A stretch of 64,000 nucleotides of DNA from Gadus chalcogrammus (GCF_026213295.1 NC_079426.1:25207079-25271078), one strand, 5' to 3'. Positions 47,316 to 57,866 are shown, counted from the stretch's first letter. Notes: generated by a model not told the origin, from the letters alone. Numbers and translations are program-made.

Positions 47316-47372
47316 CGTGCCTCGGTCAAGATGAAGAGTCAGGCTGACCGCTGTCACGTTAAGGCCCAATCC

Positions 47373-47460
47373 CATTTCTAGCCCTTACCCCTTCCCCTTC
47401 CCCTTACCCCTCCCCCTTACCCCTTCCCCTTACCCCTTCCCCTTGCCCCTCAATACAGAG
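47373..47460. repeat. (CCCCTTAC/CCCCTTCC)n tract in the Harbinger end
   Basis: About ten CCCCTT-type units next to the terminal repeat; an inverted AAGAAATGGGACG lies at 47478-47490. Confidence 0.85.
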
Positions 47461-47489
47461 GGGTAAAACGTTCCCCTAAGAAATGGGAC

Positions 47490-48433
47490 GCCCCTCCATT
47501 ACGTGGCTTCATCGTCGCTGACTGCGGACAGCTGACTGCTATGTCAACAGAGGCCACGAGAAGGCATGTTTCAGATCAAGCATACGTTGCGTTGCCTCAC
47601 ATAACATAATGAATTAGTGGATAAAAACGTCAGAAATGCGTGCGTTAACTTTCCTATGTGATGTGACGTGTCACATGGCTTTTAAAAACTCGCAGGATCT
47701 CCATTGTAACTCCATCCATCTGCTTTTCTGTGCATATGCTCTTTCAAATAAATGCAGACATAAGACACTCCCCTCAACATATCAAAACATTGCCATAGGA
47801 TAGGATAGGTTAGGATAGGATTTTATTTGTTGTCATTGCACATGTTACAGAGCAACGAAATGATCAGTTACATTCCGTCCAAGAATCATAAAGGACAGTG
47901 TGGGGAGACAGGACGGAGAGACTGTCAGGCGCTCGTTTGACAAGAAACATGCTGCCCTCTTTGGAAAATAAAATAAAAGCTAAACAAGAGGGTAATGAAT
48001 TCAGTTGGTTGGAATGAAATCTAACCAAGCTCCTTCAATCGATAGTGTACACACACATCGCTTGGAGGAGCTATGCAAAAGAAGACGTGTCTTGTCGTGA
48101 ATAATTTGTTGATAGGCTACAAAAATCCATGTCTTACATGCACAAATACATTATGGTCACTGGAATGTGATTTGATCTTCATTCTAACTGACCACTTTAT
48201 CAAAGCACAACAGTACAAGAACATATTGCATTTGGTTTCTTTATTAAAAGTAGACAATAACCGATGGAAACACGTAAAATGTGCCGGTGGAAGAGCATGA
48301 AGATCCTAAATAATGTTAAAACGTTAATTCGTATTAGTTACGATCAGTGGGTGTTCAGAAGGAATTACAGTTGAGTTCCACACGCACAGACCCCTCTCAA
48401 AGGCGGCAATTGAGTCGCATTAATTATTAATTC
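47490..48433. other. Harbinger 5' region and unidentified repeat
   Basis: Includes a short (GGATA)n-like stretch near 47797 and a common fish repeat (TTGTCATTGCACATGTTACA) near 47832. No coding sequence supported. Confidence 0.35.
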
Positions 48434-48571
48434 ATGATGCCGTCCTCACCGGTTATAATGTCGGTTGCCTTGGCCATTTTTCTGTTTTTACGCCTGTCTG
48501 CTGCTAAAAAAAGACACCGGAGGCGACGAATGTATCACCGACGCATACGTCTGCTGACTAATCAAATGATG
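48434..48571 (+). CDS. HARBI1-like transposase exon 1
   Basis: 46 codons starting MMPSSPVIMSVALAIFLFLR and continuing with a very basic stretch (KKRHRRRRMYHRRIR), ending at a GTACGT donor (48572). Fish Harbinger transposases begin with a similar short exon rich in arginine. It splices in phase 0 to 61023. The 12-kb ERV3 lies in the intron, which would otherwise be about 450 bp. Confidence 0.65.
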
Positions 48572-48955
48572 GTACGTATAACTTCTTTATTTTTTCATTG
48601 TATGAAATATCAGTTAGCCAGCCGGCTCAGCTGGAAATGTAGGCTAGCTTTCGTATGTGTTTGTATACGATCTGTTTTTTAACCATGTATGTGTTAATTT
48701 ATTTTTGTCAGTGCCGGGTGAGTTAACATTTTTTATCATCAAGTGGTTTTAAATAGTGATGTAATGGTTTGCGTCGAGGCATTGGGGCGTGTGTCAAGTA
48801 GGTGTTGGCTCCTCCCCAGCGAAGCTCCGTATCGAGTAGGATTCACAGGCGAAATTACGTTGTGCTGTCCCGCGATATGAAAATCTTAGCCAAATGATTT
48901 ATGAATTCTCAAATGATTTGATCGAACCACTTTGGTGGTTCATCTGGCTGACAGG

Positions 48956-50901
48956 TGTCGAGTGTTGGACACCGCACTCGCGGTGATTTATAGGAACGAT
49001 CGCGTACGACACACACACACCGCTCCGCAGGGGTGTGCTTTGTGTTTTGTGTGTGTGTGAGTCTGGGTGTCGCACGTACGCTCCCCGGGACCAACCTAGG
49101 TCGAGCCCGCTTGTCTCCGTGAATCGTCGGTTTCACGGAGGCGCTCGGTCCGGCTCGGCTCAGTCGTGATACGGTCCGACCCAGGTCACTCTGTTAAGTC
49201 CCTTCACAACAGTTTTACTTTAATACAAATTCAGACCCGTCCGTTTTAGCGGGACCAAAGTCTCTCGAATACAATAATAATAGTTAACACGAAATGATGA
49301 TGTATCTTTTTTGCCTTGTCACCCCCTATACACGTCAGTCACAATCAACCATTGCCTGTACAATGCGCCACTCACCGTGAGGGGATCAGCTGGGAGAGCG
49401 CGTGTCGTTCTGCTTTGCCTGTGTCGAGGAGTCGACAGGGAAAAGGACTCGAACGATTGAGTTAACCTACTACAAATGTAGTCAGGTAGATTTATTATTA
49501 GGTCCAATAAACAAAATAACTTTTACAACTGAGTATAGATTTGAAAAGAAAAGACAGTAAAAAGAAGAAGAAAATAGATGAAGAGTGGACAGGCCTTTTA
49601 ACCTAAACTATTGCTAATTCTAAGAGGGGATCCTAATTGAGCCTTACCCAGGAGGGGTAGGCAGCGCTTGTAAGTAGGGGAGGGGAATCCTATTAAAACT
49701 ACCAAATGCACTCGAGTGGCTCGAGGACGGTGTTTTATGACTAAATCTACTAAAAAGCCACCAGCTATTCTCGAGAGGAGCTCAAGGCAGGTGGGTTTTT
49801 AGATCTACACTACCAACGTTTCCCGAGTGGAGCCCAGGAATTTTACGTTCAAGCAAACTCTCGTGCCTCAATACAACGCACGACCCCGAGAGCTGCCTTT
49901 TTCTTTCGGGAAGACGGTTCTAGGACTAAACCACCAACTTTTCGTCAAGAGGAGCTTGAGGTTGGATTTTCTAAATCTAAACTAAAAAGAAAACAGAGTC
50001 TGAACCGAGCGCTTACGGTGTCAGAGTCTTTTTAAGCTAAAAAAACCTATTGCTATGAAGGCCGCTGTTTTTTGGAAGCAGAAGAGCAGGAGCAGAGCAG
50101 AGCGAGAACACACGGCACCACACCAGCAGCAGAAGAACCAAAAAGACCCAGAGAGCACGAGCTAGAGAGAGAGAGTGGGATTTCTCTGCAGATTTCCCTG
50201 TTTTACTCTCCTGATAACAACAGATCCTTTGATAAACGTTCCAGAGTTTCCCTTATTTTGCCCAAGGGGCAACACAAGGAGCTTGAAGTTGTGTTCATAC
50301 ATCATGGGGTCTAAAGGGACACATGTTCTTTGTATTCCTCCAATGTTTCTCCACGAGGAGACATGTTTAAGCATTCAATTTACTACATAAAAGTGTATAT
50401 AATGTAACCAGTTAGCCCTATGGTAAGACATTTTAAGGCACATAATCTTAACACATAAGAAAATCTAAAGTAAGCAATTTACTTTCACACAAGCAGTTAT
50501 AAAGAAACCAATTTTCTTTATCCTAAAATATATATAAGCATTGAAGAAGTTATAAGGTAAACAATTTACCTTATCATAAAATATATGTAAGCATTGAAGA
50601 AGTTATAAGGTAAACAATTTACCTTATCATAAAATATACTTGATACACAATAAGTTATAAAGAAACCAATTTTCTTTATCATAAGAGATACACAAAAAGT
50701 TATAAAGAAACCAATTTTCTTTATCATAAGATATGAGATACACAAAAAGTTATAAAGCAATTAATTTACTTTATCATAAGATATGAGATACACAATATAT
50801 ATGGTGATCTTGTTGAAAGCATGGTGTCACAGCATGATTCTGGAGTGATTCTGGAACGGCTAGGTGCATCAATATAGTGAGTCCTATCGGGACACACGTC
50901 A
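48956..50901 (-). repeat. ERV3 3' LTR (1946 bp)
   Basis: On the minus strand it runs from TGACGTGTGT (50901) to CGACA (48956). U3 contains four to five ~40-bp tandem units (50470-50790) built on AAAGAAACCAATTTTCTTTA, each a near-palindrome. A polyadenylation signal AATAAA is at 49496-49491. It matches 59009-60954 base for base where I compared, apart from one change seen outside coding context (ACCTAGG versus ACCAAGG near 49094/59147). Confidence 0.95.
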
Positions 50902-50912
50902 TCCTCCCATGC
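50902..50912 (-). promoter_or_regulatory. ERV3 probable polypurine tract
   Basis: The minus strand reads GCATGGGAGGA directly before the 3' LTR start TGACGTG. It is short for a polypurine tract, but the position is right. Confidence 0.6.
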
Positions 50913-51015
50913 ACCTATGCCGTATCAGTATATGTGCATATGTGTACTCGTGTATGCGTGAGTGTATGTGTACTAGAGTGTAGGTGTTGTCATTGTGGGG
51001 GCCCCAGTTCTCTGT

Positions 51016-52500
51016 TTATGTGCGCCAAGGCCTGGGGGGTCCAACTTCATCCGAAGTAGGAGCCCAACCCCAGATGTTAGGGGTTTTGGGTTGTTCAAAG
51101 TAGATGATGTGTCGTCCATTGCTGCTTTCCAGGATACAGAAACTCTTCTTTGTGGGGAGATGATAAAACAGCTTCCGGGACAGGTGTATGATACTCAGGT
51201 TAGAATATATCCTGGCTTCCTCCGGGGAGGATGCGACAAGAGTGGAGTACGGCATCAGGTGGTCCGCTTCTCTGATGGAATTAAGAGGCCATATGTATTG
51301 GTAATCCTCTTCTAGATGGGTCCACCCTCGGGGTCCCAACCGGAGACCGCGAATGTGGTCGAAGGCCCACTCTGGGTTCTTCAGCTTGTTGTTGTTCGTT
51401 CTGGACCACTTTCCCTCCTTGAGCTGGTACAGCTGGTTTCTGCCTGCTCCTAGCTCCCGGAAAACCATCTCAGAGGGGAGGTGGGAGCCTTCCCTCCGAG
51501 TATGTTGGGAGTGTTCTGGTCGCTGAGCAGAGCGGGACCCAGTGTGGCCTTGTACAAGGGCCCCAACGCCCATCAGGGGTGGAGACCGCATTGGAGTGGT
51601 GTCTCTTGGTGCCGCACGAGTCCTGAAGTTTGGTCCTCCTTGGGCATGAGTGTTAGATGCAGCAGAGGGAATTCTATGGCTGGTCATCTCTCTAAGCTGT
51701 CTGAGTCTCGTCTGGTTGTCGCCGTGCCCCCTTGTTAGGTCATAAGGCTCCCTTCTTGAGCGGGGAGCTTGGGACACCCGGCTCAAGGACCGCCCATCTA
51801 GTCTGTGGCCCCTGGGGGTATTCGCCGGACATTGATAGATCATTACTTCTCTGGGTGCTAGCCCTTGGTTAGCTGGGGAATTCCTTTGGCTATAAACGGG
51901 AGAACAAAGTGAAGACAACACCCTGGCCCCCTTAGTTTTACTATCTACTACTATTCTGTCTCCTGGGCCGCATCGATATCTAGTATATGGGTTTCTATCT
52001 AGATTTCCCCAGTGAACACCCTCCTCGCCTGGAGAATGACAGTCATTGTCGCTAGGCGAGGAGCTTTCAGTTTCTAAGTTAAACGTTACCCTCCTTTCGG
52101 TTGAGGGGGCTTCAGAGAGTTCCCCTTGAGGCAACTCTCTATTGTCCCCATTGAGGTCGCCTATTCCCTGAATAATCGATTCTAAGAAAAAGGGGTCTGA
52201 GGTGTCCGCATCAGGGTTAATTTGAACTGGGTTGTTATGGTGATCTTCTATCACCTGGTCGATTACCTCTTGCATTTCTACCGCTAACGTGCTTCCTATG
52301 TATCCCACGTCACGTGGGGTGTCATCCGAGATTTTTAAGGGTGTTTTAGATTTCCTTTTTCGGGTTGGATAGCTTGGTCCACCTAAGGTGGGCCATTCTT
52401 CGAAAGAATAAGTGATTACAACGTTGGACATGCTTTCTACTATACCAGCCACCTCCGTGTCTGCCGTAGCTCTAGCTGGTCCGCTATTGTTTTCAGTCAT
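51016..52500 (-). CDS. ERV3 accessory ORF, 494 aa, unknown function
   Basis: An intact 494-codon frame between env and the 3' LTR. It is polar, with the basic block TRKRKSK near residue 50 that could be a nuclear signal. An acidic, serine-rich region follows (residues ~95-160), then a long arginine/serine/proline-rich middle (residues ~200-340). The C-terminal ~130 residues look folded, with tryptophans and the stretch EWAFDHIRGLRLGPRGW. No family is recognised. In complex retroviruses this position holds transactivators or other regulatory proteins, so that is a possible role, but only by position. An 18-nt element ending in AG (52569-52552) precedes the start and could be its splice acceptor. 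Confidence 0.7.
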   Translation of the reverse strand: MTENNSGPARATADTEVAGIVESMSNVVITYSFEEWPTLGGPSYPTRKRKSKTPLKISDDTPRDVGYIGSTLAVEMQEVIDQVIEDHHNNPVQINPDADTSDPFFLESIIQGIGDLNGDNRELPQGELSEAPSTERRVTFNLETESSSPSDNDCHSPGEEGVHWGNLDRNPYTRYRCGPGDRIVVDSKTKGARVLSSLCSPVYSQRNSPANQGLAPREVMIYQCPANTPRGHRLDGRSLSRVSQAPRSRREPYDLTRGHGDNQTRLRQLREMTSHRIPSAASNTHAQGGPNFRTRAAPRDTTPMRSPPLMGVGALVQGHTGSRSAQRPEHSQHTRREGSHLPSEMVFRELGAGRNQLYQLKEGKWSRTNNNKLKNPEWAFDHIRGLRLGPRGWTHLEEDYQYIWPLNSIREADHLMPYSTLVASSPEEARIYSNLSIIHLSRKLFYHLPTKKSFCILESSNGRHIIYFEQPKTPNIWGWAPTSDEVGPPRPWRT

Positions 52501-52551
52501 TCCTCCTGTCTCCGGTGTGGGGGTTTCAGGAGCTCCATCTAGCTGTATAGG

Positions 52552-52569
52552 CTGGGTTAAGCCAGTGAT
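52552..52569 (-). promoter_or_regulatory. Repeated 18-nt putative splice acceptor, copy 2
   Basis: The minus strand reads ATCACTGGCTTAACCCAG, identical to 53196-53179. Here it lies 49 nt before the 494-codon ORF and follows a GTTAACTAAT branch-point-like stretch. Confidence 0.45.
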
Positions 52570-52647
52570 TAGTTAACAGTTTTTATTAGTATAGGAAAGG
52601 GGAAAGGAGTTTTTTGGTCAGAGTCTTCTTGACACTGACCCTAGATG

Positions 52648-53262
52648 TTAGTTACTCTTTACCCGTCCCGCCACATAATTAGTGTAACAGATTACAGCCC
52701 ATGCCGGATCTATTTCAACAACCGTGCTTAGTACACAGGCTGTGGTCATTATTGCTACCTGACTAGCTATTTTCTCACATTGTTTCCGTAGACTGCCTTG
52801 GGAGTTCCTATTGAGCTGGTCTAAGTAGGTGAGGTAGATAATAACCAGGCTTACAGCCACTCCTAGATTAATGAGTGTCTTGTTCTCCCCTCCTAAATAT
52901 TCTATAGCACGTCCTAGTATGGAGACAACATACATGAGAAAATTCACACAAGTCCATCCCCTTAGCTTGACTGGTAGGTACATCTGATATAGGAATATAA
53001 TATTGTAGGATGGAATGATTGCTCCAGTAAAATAAAAAGCTGCATAGGCCTTAAGTAGGTATAGTAATGCTAATGCTCCTCCCATTAACCTTCCTTCTTT
53101 TAAGAGGTGGAAGCAGGCCATGACAGAGTACATAACTATAGCAAACATGTCTCTATAGAATATGGTTCGAAATATTACCTGGGTTAAGCCAGTGATCTCG
53201 GACTCTCCCGGGGTGCAATTGTTTGCTCCCTCCATTGGTGTCGAGGTCATATTGCTTGCCAT
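52648..53262 (-). CDS. ERV3 multi-pass membrane protein ORF, 204 aa
   Basis: An intact frame starting MASNMTSTPMEGANN with hydrophobic segments at about residues 38-52, 62-85, 103-120, 130-147 and 168-190, so four to five membrane passes. Short charged loops lie between them, with one possible glycosylation site near the N terminus. It does not look like a retroviral Env or a known retroviral accessory protein to me. A captured host membrane protein or a viroporin-like factor are both possible. The 18-nt acceptor-like element at 53196-53179 falls inside its first 30 codons. Confidence 0.65.
   Translation of the reverse strand: MASNMTSTPMEGANNCTPGESEITGLTQVIFRTIFYRDMFAIVMYSVMACFHLLKEGRLMGGALALLYLLKAYAAFYFTGAIIPSYNIIFLYQMYLPVKLRGWTCVNFLMYVVSILGRAIEYLGGENKTLINLGVAVSLVIIYLTYLDQLNRNSQGSLRKQCEKIASQVAIMTTACVLSTVVEIDPAWAVICYTNYVAGRVKSN
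53179..53196 (-). promoter_or_regulatory. Repeated 18-nt putative splice acceptor, copy 1
   Basis: Same 18 nt as 52552-52569, on the minus strand, inside the start of the 204-codon ORF. Confidence 0.35.
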
Positions 53263-53430
53263 ATTCTATCAGGATTTCCGGGCTGCTCAAGTTTTGCTTC
53301 TGTCTGGGCTCGATGTGGAGTGAAGGTAGAATCTGTAGGACTTGGCTGCAGCTTGATTCTTGTCTCTTGTGAGTCTATATGTGTTGGTCTGTTTGTTAAG
53401 ATAAAATCATGTGGTATAGGCCGGCCTACT

Positions 53431-54480
53431 TCACGCATTACTCTCCTCCTGCTTCTTTACATTGGACGATTGTTTGCTACAGAAATTTCTTACGAGTTGC
53501 CCAAGGCCTATTTTGATCATATAGTATATGACCCCTAAGCATAAAAGGCCCAGCAAGCCATACCCACACCATGTGAGGAGGGTTTTTATTAGAGGCCAGA
53601 TCCACCCTCCTATGGTGTATATTATGCTTTGTGTAACGTCACCTGCTGTTGTCAGGGCAGCTCCACCAATGTGGAGCTGCAGTGACCCCCAGCAGGTTCA
53701 TGTGGTTCCTCTTGGGGAACCTTTTGCTCCGTGTACATAGCCGTTAACAACCTCTGGGTCTTGCAGGTTGGCTACATCCTTGCTGCATTTTTTTTATCTT
53801 TCTTCAACCCTGTCCATACAGGGAGAAAACATTTGGTATTGCACTTCACACATGTTCCTGGTGTCACATGTGTACCTGTTGAAGTTTAGTTCTCTAAACT
53901 CTGAATGTGGCCCTTCGGGCCCTTGGCCCTCATAAAGGGGGTTCTCTGACCACTTGGTGGTGGTGCCGTGTGATCCGCTCGCCCCTGCCATCTGAAAAAC
54001 AGGGTTTAGGTGTGTCCAAGAGTTATTGTTTCGCGATCCGCTTTTAACTAAATAATGTGGAACTAGTTCCCAACATCCTCCCATTAAAGCGGGAGCGAAA
54101 TTGATAGGCTCCTCCCAGTCCCCCCGGGTTTACAGCAGAGCAACATACAACATGGTGAGGCTGATCGTGAGAGAAGGGGGGGCAAGGCAGATACATCATG
54201 TTCGCATATAAAACTTTTTTCCAGATAAATAGATTTTTATGACCGCAAGTCATTTCTATAATTGCTAATTTTATACATCCGACGTCCAAAAATTCACTCC
54301 GTAGTATCACCGCAATTTCATTCAATACTCCATTTTTACATTCATCATTAGTATTATCAATCTTCGCTGCTATTTTATTCATACAGGTTTTTTCATTAAT
54401 ACACGGGTATTTGTCAGGGTCTATATCCCTACACCTGTATCCTGGCACTCCCTGCCTCTTTCCTCTCGGTGGGTTATACA
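53431..54480 (-). pseudogene. ERV3 env remnant with membrane anchor
   Basis: Env-like sequence begins in the last ~145 codons of the macro ORF with a basic RGKRQ site and cysteine-rich stretches (CRDIDPDKYPC). The reading frame shifts near 54080 and then continues in the frame 54084-53794. A stop lies at 53794-53796 and another TGA at 53698-53700. The final block (53697-53431) has a hydrophobic anchor (GLLGLLCLGVIYYM) and a short basic tail. It would be the surface and fusion protein of the virus; one shift and two stops make it non-functional. The family is not clear, and no CX6CC motif was found. Confidence 0.65.
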
Positions 54481-55885
54481 TTTCGTATTCCTCCTCTCCT
54501 GCATTCTCTTCTTCACACCTCTCTTCTTCTAAGAAAGGTGGTTGTGGTCTTTGTTTGCTCGTTGACTTTGATTGTTCCTTGGCGGAATTTTGATTCCGGG
54601 TAGGGTGTTCCTCCTTTTGTGCCTTCAGGGATCTGTGGGACCCTTCTGGGTGTTTATGAGATGGGAGTGTGTGACTTTCTTCCCTTTGTTGCCGGCGGGG
54701 TTCGGGATACCGATAGTCAGGTACCGGGTATAGGTCATGAGTCCTCTGCACTCGACTATGCATGGGGTCTCCTCCACGGTTAGGGTTGATCAGTCCCCTA
54801 ACTGGGATTGGCCTTACCAATATTGGAGCCGGATTTGGATCTGGGGTGGCCATGTCCATTGGTGCTGGATGTTGTACCGGATCATGGTCCCGTTCCGCGT
54901 CGACCAAGAATGCCGGATGGTGTGGCCCCACTAGTTCCGATCCCCCATAGTTATATGCGGGGGGCCTGTATTGGTCAAAACCCTGGGTCCCCGGGGCCGG
55001 TGGAGCCCCCGGTCGTGTTGGCTCCCCTCTTTGTGGTCCGTAGATTAATTCGGCTTGGGGGGTCCCTTTACTCCGGGGTTGGTCGAGAGTTACTCGATCT
55101 GTCAATTGTTCCGTCAATTCTTCATACTCTTCTACCGAGTGGGTCACCAAAGTGAAGCGAATGGTGGGGTTTTCCCAGATCAGTCTATGGAAGGCCAAGG
55201 TAAACGCATGTGTTTCATATTGGAAACCACCACCTCCAAACACTGGCAGGACAATCCTGATTGGGGGGGGGTCTCCCATATCGAGTACCGTCTGTATTCC
55301 TAGGTTCATCACTTCCTCTAGCACCACCTGTTGGTCTTTGACCGTCTGGTGCCCCTGCCTGGGGAGGTAGCAGCAATGCACTATTCCCACCAGTCCATGC
55401 TCCTTGTTTGTTTGTAGGTGGGCTGATGGGGTGTGGAATGGTAGCCGGTTATTTAGCCTTTGATCCTGAGTAAATCTATCCGTTAGCGTGGGGAATCTAT
55501 CCCTCAGTGCTCGAGCGGCACCCGAATCATGAGCTAGATTTGGATTGGTGGGATTCAACATGTAAACCTTTTCTCCTGGTCCTCGGGGCAGGGGACAGCT
55601 ACACAGGTCGCCCTGGTATATGGTCACCTGTCCCTCCTGCCATGGTCCTCTTATGAAATCTGAGGGCGCCCATGGCCCTGGTACTCCGGACCCAGGTATC
55701 TCTATCACCTGGGAGTCTCTTCGAGGAGGGACCGGGGAAAGGGAGTGTGGCGTTGGTGCTCTCCATGGTCCTCCATGTCCAGGTCCTCCCTGAGGCTCAT
55801 CATATCTTTCCGAGATCTCCCCGTCCTCCAGGGTATCTATCTCGGCATCTCGCTCCCCTATCTCCGAGGCAGCCGTTCTGCTCAT
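54044..55885 (-). CDS. ERV3 613-aa ORF: macro domain, proline-rich region, Env-like end
   Basis: An intact 613-codon frame, first in the provirus. Residues 1-85 are acidic and proline-rich. Residues ~86-255 look like a macro domain, the ADP-ribose-binding fold: VTIYQGDLC, then NPTNPNL with DSGAARAL (the asparagine loop and glycine-rich loop), then LPVFGGGGFQY (second phosphate loop) and THSVEEYEEL. Residues ~260-465 are proline-rich and charged. From ~470 the sequence is Env-like. Macro domains in viruses bind or remove ADP-ribose and counter host PARP defence in coronaviruses and alphaviruses. In a retrovirus this is unusual. The join to Env may be a deletion that removed gag-pol, or the natural protein order may differ. 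Confidence 0.75.
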   Translation of the reverse strand: MSRTAASEIGERDAEIDTLEDGEISERYDEPQGGPGHGGPWRAPTPHSLSPVPPRRDSQVIEIPGSGVPGPWAPSDFIRGPWQEGQVTIYQGDLCSCPLPRGPGEKVYMLNPTNPNLAHDSGAARALRDRFPTLTDRFTQDQRLNNRLPFHTPSAHLQTNKEHGLVGIVHCCYLPRQGHQTVKDQQVVLEEVMNLGIQTVLDMGDPPPIRIVLPVFGGGGFQYETHAFTLAFHRLIWENPTIRFTLVTHSVEEYEELTEQLTDRVTLDQPRSKGTPQAELIYGPQRGEPTRPGAPPAPGTQGFDQYRPPAYNYGGSELVGPHHPAFLVDAERDHDPVQHPAPMDMATPDPNPAPILVRPIPVRGLINPNRGGDPMHSRVQRTHDLYPVPDYRYPEPRRQQREESHTLPSHKHPEGSHRSLKAQKEEHPTRNQNSAKEQSKSTSKQRPQPPFLEEERCEEENAGEEEYEMYNPPRGKRQGVPGYRCRDIDPDKYPCINEKTCMNKIAAKIDNTNDECKNGVLNEIAVILRSEFLDVGCIKLAIIEMTCGHKNLFIWKKVLYANMMYLPCPPFSHDQPHHVVCCSAVNPGGLGGAYQFRSRFNGRMLGTSSTLFS

Positions 55886-57400
55886 GTTTTATTTTTATTT
55901 ATTTTATTTTTAATATCGCAACTTTTAGGGGGAATTTTTACTTTTAACACAGGTTACTCCTTTTTTTAACCTAATCTATATTTAGGTGGGATTTTGTTTT
56001 CAGATAAGATAACTTATTTTACTATCTCCTATTGAAACTTCTAAGTGGACTTTTATTTATTTAACTCAGGTTGCCTCTTTATTAATGGACTTTTATCTTT
56101 GACTAGAATTACTCTCTTATCAAACTAACTATACTTAATCTTACTTACGCTCCGGGGGTTAACCCGTTTTACCAGGTGGAATATTATTTCTTATCACAAA
56201 TCAAATTACTCCATGACGAGAAATAACTCCGTATGAGACCTGCTTTATCTAACTAGGGAAGGGGCAAACCTTTTATTACCAGGCGGAAATCAGTCATACG
56301 CAAGAATGCATCCTCAAGAGACCTATACAACTAGGTAGGATGTCACCCTCATCAGATACAACTACTTTAGCCACCTGCTTCAATACTTTAGGGGGCCAAC
56401 CCTTTTATTATAAGGTAGAATGTTATTTCTTATCACAAACCAAATTACTCCATGAAAAAAAATAAATCCTTTAGCAACCTTTTTATTAATAGGGGGAGGG
56501 GTAACCTTTTATTACCAGGTCGAAAGTATGCTATATCAGAGAATGACCCCGTTGCCAACCTATATAACTAGGTGGGATATCACCCTCGCCAAATATAGCT
56601 CCTCTGCCACACCTGCACTATACTATAAGGGGGGGGGAAGAGGGGAAAAAACTTTTTCCTAGACAGACCAAGCTTTTATCACGAACCAAATTACTCCATG
56701 ACAAAAGATGACTTTTTTAATACCTTCATAAACCAGGGGAGGGGAGACCCCCTTGGCCAGGCGGAAAATCTGCTCTATTAAGAATAACTCCGTTGCCAAC
56801 CTATATAACTAGGTGGAATATCACCCTTAACAAATTAAATTCCTTCGTCCACCTGTTCTATTTACTATGAAGGGGGGGGGGGATAGACCCTCTCTACCAG
56901 GTGGAAAATTATCTCTATTAAGAACAACCCCGTTACCAACCTTACGACAAGGTGGAACGTCAACCTCAACAAATTAACTTCTTCGCCTACCTGCTTTAAT
57001 CCACAAAAAGGGGGGGGGGGGGGTGGGCGGGGCTAGAAACCCTTTCTAGCAGGTGGAAATTTAGCTCATAACTTATTTTGCCAACCTGCGTTAATCCACA
57101 AAAGGGGGGGGGGGGAACAAGGAAAAAACCCTCTGTAACAGGTGGGAAACGAGCTCTATTAAGAAATGACTCCGTTGCCAACCTATACAACTAGGTGGAA
57201 TATCACTCTCAACAAATATAACTCCTTTTAGTCACCTGCCGTATTCACCATAAAGGGGGGGGAAAACCCTTTTTTTTTTCACCAGGTGGAATATTATTTC
57301 TATGAAGTGTAACTCCGTTAGAGACCTGCGCGCTACGGTGGAATATTACCTTAGAAAGAAATAACTCCTTTACTAACCTGCTTTAATATCTTTCAGGTGG
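55886..57400 (-). repeat. ERV3 leader: degenerate repeats with poly-G/poly-C runs
   Basis: The phrase AGGTGGAA (or AGGCGGAA) recurs about 16 times between 56170 and 57340 within a higher-order unit of roughly 240 bp. Each large unit has a run of 7-11 G on the plus strand (C on the viral strand) and the phrase AACTCCGTTGCCAACCTATA. No coding. It is part of a very long untranslated leader. Confidence 0.7.
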
Positions 57401-57421
57401 CTAGCCTATTGTATCCGTAAC

Positions 57422-57861
57422 GATTATTTAGGTAAGGCTGTCTGGTTTTTCGGACCAGTCAGGCCTCCTAACATAATATAGAAGATTATTCAGGTAAGGC
57501 TGTCTGGTTTTTTAGGACCAGTCAGGCCTCCTAACATAATATAGAAGATTATTCAGGTAAGGCTGTCTGGTTTTTTAGGACCAGTCAGGCCTCCTAACAT
57601 AATATAGAAGATTATTCAGGTAAGGCTGTCTGGTTTTTTGGGACCAGTCAGGCCTCCTAACATAATATAGAAGATTATTCAGGTAAGGCTGTCTGGTTTT
57701 TTCGGACCAGTCAGGCCTCCTAACATAATATAGAAGATTATTCAGGTAAGGCTGTCTGGTTTTTTCGGACCAGTCAGGCCTCCTAACATAATATAGAAGA
57801 TTATTCAGGTAAGGCTGTCTGGTTTTTTCGGACCAGTCAGGCCTCCTAACATAATATAGCA
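57422..57861 (-). repeat. ERV3 leader hairpin array A (7 x 63 bp)
   Basis: Seven units with a 63-bp period (62 for the first). Each contains GGCTGTCTGGT, a T-rich loop of 6-8 bases, and ACCAGTCAGGCC, which fold into an 11-pair hairpin with one mismatch and one bulge. On the viral strand the loop is A-rich. Confidence 0.9.
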
Positions 57862-57866
57862 GATTA

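Noticed and set aside
50072..50314. 80-residue ORF repeated at 60125-60367
   Set aside because: Lies inside the duplicated ERV3 LTR; duplication follows from the LTR pair, and no domain is seen.
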